Positions 17,426 to 24,718 of a stretch of DNA of 64,000 bases are shown here, one piece after another. The first letter of the stretch is position 1. Each line of letters begins with the position of its first letter. The notes below the pieces were generated by a model. The model saw nothing but the letters and a program-made list of their open reading frames with translations, did no database searches and was not told the DNA's origin. The position numbers and the translations under genes are program-made. This stretch comes from Meishania litoralis (GTDB taxonomy: Bacteria; Bacteroidota; Bacteroidia; Flavobacteriales; Flavobacteriaceae), in contig NZ_JBHFPV010000001.1 in assembly GCF_042611095.1 (NCBI RefSeq), positions 1,674,001 to 1,738,000 of the forward strand. The letters are read 5' to 3'.

Positions 17426-18391
17426 TTATCTGTTTCTGTTCAATAACGGTAATAACAGAAAGGATATTGCACCGAAAACAACGATCATCAAGGTTTGCGA
17501 AATCCACATGATCCACCCGAAGGCATCGCCCGACACGGCACTGATGCCAAAAATGGCCAAGGCCTTGCTCACTGCGATGGGGTAAAGACCGATTCCGCCA
17601 TTGGTCGTCGCCATGGCAAAGGATCCGGCTACAAAGGCGACCATCAACTCATTGAGCGAAAGGCCGATGGTTTCGGGAACCGTGAATTTGATAACCCACA
17701 TCATACTGATATAACAGGCCCAGATAAAGAATGTATGGAAGATGAAGGCCCATTTATGTTTCATTTTAAAGATGCTGAAAACACCTTCGAGCAGTCCCTT
17801 TACGAAGCCTTTGATTTTTTTTGCGAACGTATTTTTGGACTTCTTAATAAAAAGGAAGAAAATACCCATTCCCAAAATTCCCATACCGCCAAGCAAGAGC
17901 AGTCCCTTGTAGTCAAATCCGCGGTTTTCGAAGAATTCAAGAATGATATCGGTCTGAAGCAGCAAAGTAATCGCAACGACGGCCAGCAAAACGATGACAT
18001 CGACCACTCTTTCAGTGACGATGGTGCCAAAGCCTTTTTCGAAAGGAACATTTTCGTAGGTTCTCAATGCGGTGGCCCTCAAAATTTCCCCTGTTCTCGG
18101 AATACCCAGGTTCGCAAAATAGGCCATAAGTATGATAAAGATATTATTAATAAGCTTTGGCCTATGGCCGAGAGGCTCCAAAAGGTAGTTCCAACGAATG
18201 GCCCTTGAAATATGTGATAAAATACCCAACAAAACAGAAATGCCGACCCAAAACAGGTCGGCTTCCCTGATATAATGAATAATCTGCTGCCTGTCAGCAG
18301 GAGATGTCTTGTAGTAGGAATACCAAACCAGAAATACCCCAAAGACTATGGGCAGTATGGTTTTAAGGCTTTTTTTTATTTTGTTGCCCAA
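17426..18391 (-). CDS. Lysylphosphatidylglycerol-synthase-like/UPF0104 integral membrane protein
   Basis: A 321-residue protein with about eight hydrophobic segments and the family hallmark AIRWNYLLEPLGHRPKL, ANLGIPRTGEILRATAL and ATTNGGIGLYPIAVSKAL. It corresponds to the flippase-like membrane domain without the C-terminal aminoacyl-transfer domain of MprF. Proteins of this kind are thought to move lipids across the inner membrane; no substrate is known for this one. It starts 2 bp after panD, hence likely one operon with panC-panD. Confidence 0.85.
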   Translation of the reverse strand: MGNKIKKSLKTILPIVFGVFLVWYSYYKTSPADRQQIIHYIREADLFWVGISVLLGILSHISRAIRWNYLLEPLGHRPKLINNIFIILMAYFANLGIPRTGEILRATALRTYENVPFEKGFGTIVTERVVDVIVLLAVVAITLLLQTDIILEFFENRGFDYKGLLLLGGMGILGMGIFFLFIKKSKNTFAKKIKGFVKGLLEGVFSIFKMKHKWAFIFHTFFIWACYISMMWVIKFTVPETIGLSLNELMVAFVAGSFAMATTNGGIGLYPIAVSKALAIFGISAVSGDAFGWIMWISQTLMIVVFGAISFLLLPLLNRNR

Positions 18392-18393
18392 AA

Positions 18394-18744
18394 TTAATCC
18401 AAAAGATTGTTCTCTTCATTAGGGAATACCAAAGCGGGATTGAATTTTTTGGCTTCCTCGATATCCATTCTTGCGTAGCAGATCAGTATCAGCACATCGC
18501 CTACCGCAACTTTTCTTGCCGCAGCTCCGTTCAGGGTGAGCTCTCCACTGCCCCTAGGTCCGGGAATGGCATAGGTCTCCAAGCGCTCGCCATTGTTATT
18601 GTTGACGATCTGGACCTTTTCACCTTGAATGATATTGGCGGCATCCATTAAATCCTCATCAATGGTAATACTGCCTATATAGTTAAGATCGGCACCGGTT
18701 ACCTTTACGCGATGGATCTTTGATTTTACAACTTCGATTTGCAT
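18394..18744 (-). CDS. panD: Aspartate 1-decarboxylase precursor
   Basis: A 116-residue pyruvoyl enzyme precursor. The self-cleavage site Gly24-Ser25 is visible in NYIGSITID; Lys9 and Tyr58-region residues of the family are in place (KSKIHRVKVTGADLNY, GERLETYAIPGPRGSGE, GDVLILICYA). It makes beta-alanine for pantothenate and CoA. It follows panC by 13 bp on the same strand, giving the two committed steps of pantothenate synthesis together; panB and panE are not in the window. Confidence 0.97.
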   Translation of the reverse strand: MQIEVVKSKIHRVKVTGADLNYIGSITIDEDLMDAANIIQGEKVQIVNNNNGERLETYAIPGPRGSGELTLNGAAARKVAVGDVLILICYARMDIEEAKKFNPALVFPNEENNLLD

Positions 18745-18757
18745 GGGGCAAAGTTAA

Positions 18758-19603
18758 TTAATTTAGGGCGATGTTGTCTATTAACCGCACGTCGCCGGCG
18801 TAAACGGCTACAAAAGCCCTGTATTTTGTTTGATTACTTTTTCTTTTGACGGGGGTCAAGGTTTCGGCATTGGCAATTTGAATGTATTCCAACTTTAAAT
18901 GCCTATGGCCCATGAATTGCTTTTTTACCCAATCAGTAACACTTTTAGCACTTTCCGTGCCAAAACGCTTTTTGGCGGCCTTGAGGGTCTTATAGATGAA
19001 CGCTGCCTCTTTTCTAAGACTTTTCGACAGTCGTTCGTTTCGTGAACTCATTGCCAATCCGTTGGGTTCCCTGACAATGGGACAGCCGATTATCTCAACG
19101 GGGATTTTCTTGGTCTTTGCCAACTTTTTGATAATCTGTAATTGTTGAAAGTCTTTTTCCCCGAAATAGGCCCTGTCTGGTTCGACCATTCGCAATAGGG
19201 TTTCAACGATGGTGCCCACACCGTCAAAATGGCCTTCACGAAAGGCACCCTCCATGACTTTTTCAAGTCCGTTCAAATCATATTTTTTCGACCTGATATC
19301 GGTTGTATAGATTTCCTCTGTAGATGGTGCGAAAACAATGATGTCTTCAGAGGCTTTTTTAAGTAGAGAGATATCAGCTTCCAAGGTTTTTGGATATTTT
19401 TCCAGGTCCTCAGCGTTATTGAATTGTGTCGGGTTCACAAAAATGGTGACGACGACCGCATCGTTTTGTCTCAAAGCTCTTTCCACTAGAGACAGATGCC
19501 CTTGGTGCAACGCGCCCATGGTGGGCACAAGGCCCAAACCTTTATCCCCACGTAAGTTAGTGATGGCCCCCTTTAGCTCTTTTTGGGTCTTTAATACCTG
19601 CAT
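18758..19603 (-). CDS. panC: Pantothenate synthetase
   Basis: A 281-residue nucleotidyltransferase-fold ligase. Seen: PTMGALHQGHLSL (HxGH-type ATP motif), VFVNPTQFN, YFGEKDFQQLQI (pantoate/beta-alanine site), and AMSSRNERLS (KMSKS-like). It joins pantoate and beta-alanine using ATP. It is the first gene of the leftward run panC-panD-flippase-like-esterase-like-radA. A -7 box (CAAACTTA on the plus strand, 19623-19630) lies just upstream. Confidence 0.97.
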   Translation of the reverse strand: MQVLKTQKELKGAITNLRGDKGLGLVPTMGALHQGHLSLVERALRQNDAVVVTIFVNPTQFNNAEDLEKYPKTLEADISLLKKASEDIIVFAPSTEEIYTTDIRSKKYDLNGLEKVMEGAFREGHFDGVGTIVETLLRMVEPDRAYFGEKDFQQLQIIKKLAKTKKIPVEIIGCPIVREPNGLAMSSRNERLSKSLRKEAAFIYKTLKAAKKRFGTESAKSVTDWVKKQFMGHRHLKLEYIQIANAETLTPVKRKSNQTKYRAFVAVYAGDVRLIDNIALN

Positions 19604-19622
19604 TTATTTCTGGTAAAGCCAG

Positions 19623-19630
19623 CAAACTTA
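19623..19630 (-). promoter_or_regulatory. -7 box of panC
   Basis: On the minus strand the sequence reads TAAGTTTG, a perfect TAnnTTTG box, 20 nt before the panC ATG. No clear TTG is seen at -33. Confidence 0.4.
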
Positions 19631-19661
19631 CTATAATTACGGCTAATCTGCATAATTTTTG

Positions 19662-19669
19662 TAATTTTG
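19662..19669 (+). promoter_or_regulatory. Possible -7 box for the glycogen-synthase-like gene
   Basis: TAATTTTG fits TAnnTTTG and points to the gene starting at 19796, which would give a leader of about 120 nt. No good -33 element is seen. Confidence 0.3.
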
Positions 19670-19795
19670 CATCTCCGTTTGCTCGGTCATTAAAATAGAG
19701 TTTTATTAAATGGGCCATTGTGCTATCGGATGTCCAATCTGAAGGTCTCATGGCAAATTACATCTGACCTCTAAGAAATAAATAAACAGCAACAG

Positions 19796-20605
19796 ATGAA
19801 TGGTAAAAAGATATTGTTCGTATCTTCAGAATTAGTACCCTATCTACCCGAAAACGAAGTTTCCCTTATGTCATATGAGACCCCTAGAATGGTCAACAGC
19901 AATGGTGGCCAGATTAGGATTTTCATGCCTAGATACGGAAATATCAACGAGCGTAGGCATCAGCTCCATGAGGTAATACGTTTGTCGGGTATGAATTTGG
20001 TCATTAACGACATGGACATGCCTTTGATCATAAAGGTGGCTTCGATACCACGAGAGCGAATTCAGGTATATTTTATTGACAATGACGAGTATTTCAAAAG
20101 AAAGGCCACCTTTGCCGATGTCGACGGAAATCTTTTTGACGATAACGACCAACGTGCTATATTCTTTGCAAAAGGAGTGGTCGAAACGGTCAAGAAGCTC
20201 AATTGGACCCCGGATATCATCCATGTACACGGATGGATGGCGTCATTATTGCCGTTATATCTGAAAAAGTACTATTCCGATGAACCGTTGTTCGCCGATA
20301 GTAAGATTGTAACCTCGGTGTATGGAAAAGCCTTCGACGGTGAACTTGATAGTGGTATGATCGAAAAGATAGCCTTTGATGGCATAGCCAAAGAAAGTGT
20401 GGCCGCCTTGGCCCGGCCCAACTATAATAATTTGTTAAAAGTGGCCGTAGATTATTCCGATGCGGTTATTTTAGCCGCGGAAGAAATTCCCGATGATTTG
20501 CAACAACACATTTCCAACCTTGAAAAACCTGTGTTACCGTATGTTTCTTTGCAAGAATTCGAAGAAGCCTATGCTAATTTTTATAACACTCAAGTTTTAA
20601 AATAA
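19796..20605 (+). CDS. Short glycogen/starch synthase-like protein (GT5 N-terminal domain only)
   Basis: This 269-residue protein is similar to the N-terminal Rossmann domain of GT5 glycogen synthases (KILFVSSELVPYLPENE, MPRYGNINERRHQL, PDIIHVHGWMASLLPLYLK). Genuine GlgA has about 480 residues with a second nucleotide-binding domain and a K-x-G-G-L motif after the first strand. Here the motif is replaced by VPYLPENE and the second domain is absent. It is therefore doubtful that it makes glycogen alone. The arrangement with a DUF4270 lipoprotein (5 bp downstream) and glmS is one I associate with flavobacteria. Confidence 0.75.
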   Translation: MNGKKILFVSSELVPYLPENEVSLMSYETPRMVNSNGGQIRIFMPRYGNINERRHQLHEVIRLSGMNLVINDMDMPLIIKVASIPRERIQVYFIDNDEYFKRKATFADVDGNLFDDNDQRAIFFAKGVVETVKKLNWTPDIIHVHGWMASLLPLYLKKYYSDEPLFADSKIVTSVYGKAFDGELDSGMIEKIAFDGIAKESVAALARPNYNNLLKVAVDYSDAVILAAEEIPDDLQQHISNLEKPVLPYVSLQEFEEAYANFYNTQVLK

Positions 20606-20610
20606 TCTGA

Positions 20611-22485
20611 ATGAACTTTTCGAGTAGATTCAAATTTTCTGCCGTTGCAGGGATTTTAACGATTTTGGTATGTATTTCATGCGAAAAAGACCCTACAACG
20701 ATCGGTGCCAGTGTCATTGGCGGCGAACCTTTTGCCACGGGCCAGCAATCGTTCGATGTATTCGCCTATAACAAAAAAATAGAAGCCGTTCGAACCAATA
20801 GATTGCCCATGTACCAATTGGGGGTTTTCAACGACCCTATCTATGGCAAGACCGAAGCCCGCATTACTTCGCAGTTATTATTGGCGACACCAAACCCCAC
20901 CTTTGGTACCTACTCGCAGGCGGTAGAAGATGTTGCCGAAAGCGATGAAAGTGTCACCACCGTGCAAGAAAATGAAACGGTGACCAGTGTTTATTTGCAC
21001 ATACCCTATTTGACAAGTGATGTGAGCCAGCGCGACAGTGATAATGACGGGGTTGATGATGTTTTGGAGAAAAAACCGGAGGATGTTAATGATCCCAACA
21101 GTGACTGGGATGGTGACACGGTTACCGATATTCAAGAAAAAACTGCAGGAACGGATCCGTTTAACGTTGATACGGATGGGGATGGTGAAAATGATGCTGA
21201 AGACTTGGATACGATTAAAAATAGATTTCCCAAAAGGTTCGACCTTGATAGTATCTATGGTGTAGATCTTTCCGATGAGGAAGCGATGAAAATAAATCCA
21301 TTTAAGGTCAAAGTAGAGCGATCGACATACTTTTTGAGAGACTTGGATCCCACTACCAATTTTGAGGAAGCCCAGGAATATTTTTCGAACCAGTCTTTTT
21401 CCCCAAGTTTTGCCTCTGACGTGCTCAATGAAGGAGATGGGGAAGTAATAGTAAGCAATGAGGAAATAGTTACCTATAAAGATGATGATCCTGATACCGA
21501 GGTCGATGAAAAAGGCGAGGTAAAAGACCGTTTTGCACCGGGCATCTATATTCCGCTCGATCCAGAATATTTTGAGGAAAATATCATTGATAAAGAAGGG
21601 AGCAGTGAATTGTTGAGTCAAGCGAATTTTAGCGATTATTTCAGGGGTGTTCATTTGTCACTTGAAGCTTCAAGTGATATCATGGTTTTGTTTGATTTGA
21701 CACAGGCCACTATCATGATCGATTATACCTATGATAGCGTAAATTCGGAAGGCGAGGCACCTAGTAATCCAAAGGAAGGCAGATTTACACTTTCATTATT
21801 GCGTGTTCAGAACGGGGCCTATATGGGCAATGCCGTGAATACCTTCGTGAACGATGACATTCCTTCCGAAATATCCGATAAAATGGATACCCATGAAAAT
21901 GCTTCCCAAATATACCTTAAGGGAGGCCCTGGATCCTACGCCGAAATCAAACTTTTTGGTGAAAACGATGTACAGGCCCAAGAAGTGATCGATCAGATCA
22001 AAAGCAACAATTGGGTTATCAACGAGGCCAATTTGGTGTTTTATGTGGACCGGTCTAGTTTGCCCGAAGGTGCGATCGAACCGTTGCGGCTATATCTATA
22101 CAATGCCGACACCAACGAGTTTTTGTTCGATACGACGACCGATCCTGCGGGTGAAACACCGTTATCCTCCTATCTGCAATATGACGGTCTGCTAGAAAAG
22201 GAATCGGGAAAAGGTATTAAATATAAGGTAAGAATCACTAAATATATCAATGACATAATCTTGCGCGATGCCGAAAATGCTACCCTTGGGCTGGCACTTA
22301 CGCCCAACATTAATCTAATAGGTACGGCAACCGCTATGTTGGCCGATCCTGAAGATAATGAAAAGGAGATTCCCGTTGCATCGACTTTGACCCCATTGAG
22401 TACAGTTTTATGGGGTAGCGAAGTTGCCCCGATAGATCAAGACAAGAAGTTGAAACTTGAAATTTCTTATACCAAGGCCAATTAG
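20611..22485 (+). CDS. DUF4270 lipoprotein with calcium-binding-like insert
   Basis: This 624-residue protein is a predicted lipoprotein (ILVCISC, C24) with the family start EKDPTTIGASVIGGEPF. DUF4270 proteins are common in Bacteroidota and have no settled function. Residues about 142-200 hold three Asp-rich loops (DSDNDGVDD, DWDGDTVTD, DTDGDGENDAED) of the thrombospondin type 3/EF-hand-like kind, which probably bind calcium, inserted before a long beta-rich region. It begins 5 bp after the short glycogen-synthase-like gene, so the two are an operon. Confidence 0.85.
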   Translation: MNFSSRFKFSAVAGILTILVCISCEKDPTTIGASVIGGEPFATGQQSFDVFAYNKKIEAVRTNRLPMYQLGVFNDPIYGKTEARITSQLLLATPNPTFGTYSQAVEDVAESDESVTTVQENETVTSVYLHIPYLTSDVSQRDSDNDGVDDVLEKKPEDVNDPNSDWDGDTVTDIQEKTAGTDPFNVDTDGDGENDAEDLDTIKNRFPKRFDLDSIYGVDLSDEEAMKINPFKVKVERSTYFLRDLDPTTNFEEAQEYFSNQSFSPSFASDVLNEGDGEVIVSNEEIVTYKDDDPDTEVDEKGEVKDRFAPGIYIPLDPEYFEENIIDKEGSSELLSQANFSDYFRGVHLSLEASSDIMVLFDLTQATIMIDYTYDSVNSEGEAPSNPKEGRFTLSLLRVQNGAYMGNAVNTFVNDDIPSEISDKMDTHENASQIYLKGGPGSYAEIKLFGENDVQAQEVIDQIKSNNWVINEANLVFYVDRSSLPEGAIEPLRLYLYNADTNEFLFDTTTDPAGETPLSSYLQYDGLLEKESGKGIKYKVRITKYINDIILRDAENATLGLALTPNINLIGTATAMLADPEDNEKEIPVASTLTPLSTVLWGSEVAPIDQDKKLKLEISYTKAN

Positions 22486-22599
22486 GTTTGATATTCACAC
22501 GATAAAAGGGTCTATCCACACAACTTTGTTCGTATATATAACAACTATTTGCGTATTTGGATACCAGTCGTAGAAATTCTACGTTGTATATCCGATGAT

Positions 22600-22632
22600 T
22601 TGGACATATTGATCCATTAGCGTTTAAATTTG
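22600..22632 (+). promoter_or_regulatory. glmS promoter
   Basis: TTG at 22600-22602, 22 nt, then TAAATTTG at 22625-22632, matching TTG-N17-23-TAnnTTTG. The ATG is 44 nt downstream. No ribozyme-like core is seen in this leader. Confidence 0.55.
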
Positions 22633-22676
22633 AATGTAGTTAGCAATACGTCTAACCTTAAAAGATTCGAAAAATT

Positions 22677-24524
22677 ATGTGTGGAATAGTTGGTTATATC
22701 GGGCATCGAGATGCCTATCCAATAATAATTAAAGGGTTACAACGTCTTGAGTATAGAGGTTACGATAGTGCAGGGGTAGCCTTATACGACGGTGAGCATA
22801 TTAATTTGGCCAAGACTAAGGGAAAAGTCGAAGATTTGCGCCAAAAGTCTGAAAAAAATATTTCCCTTAAAGGAAATTTAGGCATTGGCCACACGCGATG
22901 GGCGACCCATGGTATTCCCAACGATGTAAATTCGCACCCCCATTATTCCAATTCGGGAGAACTTGTAATTATCCATAACGGTATTATTGAAAACTACGAA
23001 TCGATTAAACAAGAGCTGACCAAAAGGGGCTATTATTTTGAATCGGATACCGATACCGAAGTCTTGGTAAACCTTATAGAAGAAATTAAGAAGACCGAGG
23101 ATGTAAAACTGGGCCATGCCGTTCAAATTGCCCTGAACCAAGTGGTCGGAGCTTATGCCATAGCTGTTTTTGACAAGAACAAGCCCGATGAAATCGTAGT
23201 CGCGAAGTTGGGCAGCCCTTTGGCCATCGGAATCGGGGAAAATGAGTTCTTCATTGCTTCCGACGCATCACCTTTTATCGAATATACCAACAATGCGGTA
23301 TATCTCGAGGACGAAGAAATGGCGATAGTGCGACTTGGCAAGGAAATCAAATTGCGAAAGATCAAAAATGACGCCATCGCCTATCCAAATATTCTAGAAC
23401 TTAAGATGAATCTAGAAGAAATTGAAAAAGGAGGGTACGATCACTTTATGCTCAAGGAGATCTATGAGCAGCCCAGGGCAATATTGGATACCTATCGAGG
23501 TCGATTGTTGGCCGACCAGGGAATCATCCGAATGGCGGGAATCGATCAGCATTTAGAAAAATTCTTAAATGCGAATAGAATAATTATAGTTGCCTGTGGC
23601 ACGTCTTGGCATGCCGGCCTCGTTGCCGAGTATATTTTTGAAGATCTGGCACGCGTACCTGTTGAGGTCGAGTATGCTTCGGAGTTCAGATATCGTAATC
23701 CGGTGATAACCGATAAGGATGTTCTCATTGCCATTTCGCAATCCGGGGAGACGGCCGATACACTGGCGGCGATAAAATTGGCCAAGGAAAAAGGTGCATT
23801 CGTTTTCGGCGTGTGCAATGTTGTAGGTTCGTCCATTGCTCGAGAGACCCATGCAGGGGCCTATACCCATGCAGGGCCCGAGATTGGCGTAGCTTCCACC
23901 AAGGCATTTACAACCCAAATTACGGTTCTTACCTTGGTCGCCTTAAAATTGGCCAAAGAGAAAGGCGCAATTTCTGAATCGAAGTTCCACGAATTCTTAA
24001 TAGAGCTAGAGGGCATTCCTGCGAAAGTGGAGCGTGCTTTGTTGACCAATCCTTTGGTAGAAATTATTTCAGAGGTCTATAAAGATTCCACCAATTGCCT
24101 CTATCTCGGGCGGGGGTATAACTTTCCCGTAGCTTTGGAAGGGGCGTTAAAGCTAAAAGAGATCAGTTACATACACGCCGAAGGCTATCCTGCGGCTGAA
24201 ATGAAACACGGTCCCATTGCCTTGATCGATGAACAAATGCCCGTGTTCGTTATTGCGACGAAAATGGGGCATTATGAAAAAGTGGTCAGTAATATTCAAG
24301 AGATAAAATCACGTAAGGGAAAAATTATTGCAATCGTTAACGAAGGTGACGAACAGGTGGCAGAACTGGCCGACCATGTGATAGAAATACCTGAAACCAT
24401 CGAGAGCCTGACCCCTTTGTTGACCACCATTCCGTTACAACTGCTTTCGTATCACATTGCGGTAATGCGAAATTGCAATGTCGATCAACCACGAAATTTG
24501 GCAAAATCGGTAACTGTCGAGTAA
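22677..24524 (+). CDS. glmS: Glutamine--fructose-6-phosphate aminotransferase (isomerizing)
   Basis: 615 residues with the N-terminal glutaminase beginning MCGIVGYIGH (Cys2 nucleophile after Met removal), RLEYRGYDSAG, HTRWATHG, and two SIS sugar-isomerase domains from about residue 290 (ACGTSWHAG, ISQSGETADTLAA, LGRGYNFPVALEGALKLKEISY), ending in the conserved LAKSVTVE. It makes glucosamine-6-phosphate for peptidoglycan and LPS. It has its own promoter and a terminator at 24547-24580. Confidence 0.98.
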   Translation: MCGIVGYIGHRDAYPIIIKGLQRLEYRGYDSAGVALYDGEHINLAKTKGKVEDLRQKSEKNISLKGNLGIGHTRWATHGIPNDVNSHPHYSNSGELVIIHNGIIENYESIKQELTKRGYYFESDTDTEVLVNLIEEIKKTEDVKLGHAVQIALNQVVGAYAIAVFDKNKPDEIVVAKLGSPLAIGIGENEFFIASDASPFIEYTNNAVYLEDEEMAIVRLGKEIKLRKIKNDAIAYPNILELKMNLEEIEKGGYDHFMLKEIYEQPRAILDTYRGRLLADQGIIRMAGIDQHLEKFLNANRIIIVACGTSWHAGLVAEYIFEDLARVPVEVEYASEFRYRNPVITDKDVLIAISQSGETADTLAAIKLAKEKGAFVFGVCNVVGSSIARETHAGAYTHAGPEIGVASTKAFTTQITVLTLVALKLAKEKGAISESKFHEFLIELEGIPAKVERALLTNPLVEIISEVYKDSTNCLYLGRGYNFPVALEGALKLKEISYIHAEGYPAAEMKHGPIALIDEQMPVFVIATKMGHYEKVVSNIQEIKSRKGKIIAIVNEGDEQVAELADHVIEIPETIESLTPLLTTIPLQLLSYHIAVMRNCNVDQPRNLAKSVTVE

Positions 24525-24546
24525 AGAATAATTTAATTCATGTAAG

Positions 24547-24580
24547 AAGCCCGTGAAATTCCGTTTTCATGGGTTTTTTT
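24547..24580 (+). terminator. Terminator after glmS
   Basis: A 12-bp stem (aagcccgtgaaa with tttcatgggttt, two G-U pairs) followed by a run of seven T. Confidence 0.7.
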
Positions 24581-24718
24581 ATGGAATCGAGAATTATGAC
24601 CCATACTTTTTCTTAAAAATATACTATGCATGCATAATTTTTTCTGTTTTATGATTTTTGAACTGAAAAAATAGGTATCTTGCCGGTCACTTAGTAACTA
24701 ATTTAACTCAAACATAAC

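Noticed and set aside
17495..18208. A 237-codon plus-strand frame opposite the flippase-like gene
   Set aside because: It is antisense to a well-supported membrane protein and has no recognisable domain.
20878..21654. A 258-codon minus-strand frame opposite DUF4270
   Set aside because: Shadow of the real gene, with no domain and low-complexity composition.
22486..22676. A glmS ribozyme in the leader
   Set aside because: I see no ribozyme-like core and this class is not expected in Bacteroidota; a normal promoter explains the leader.
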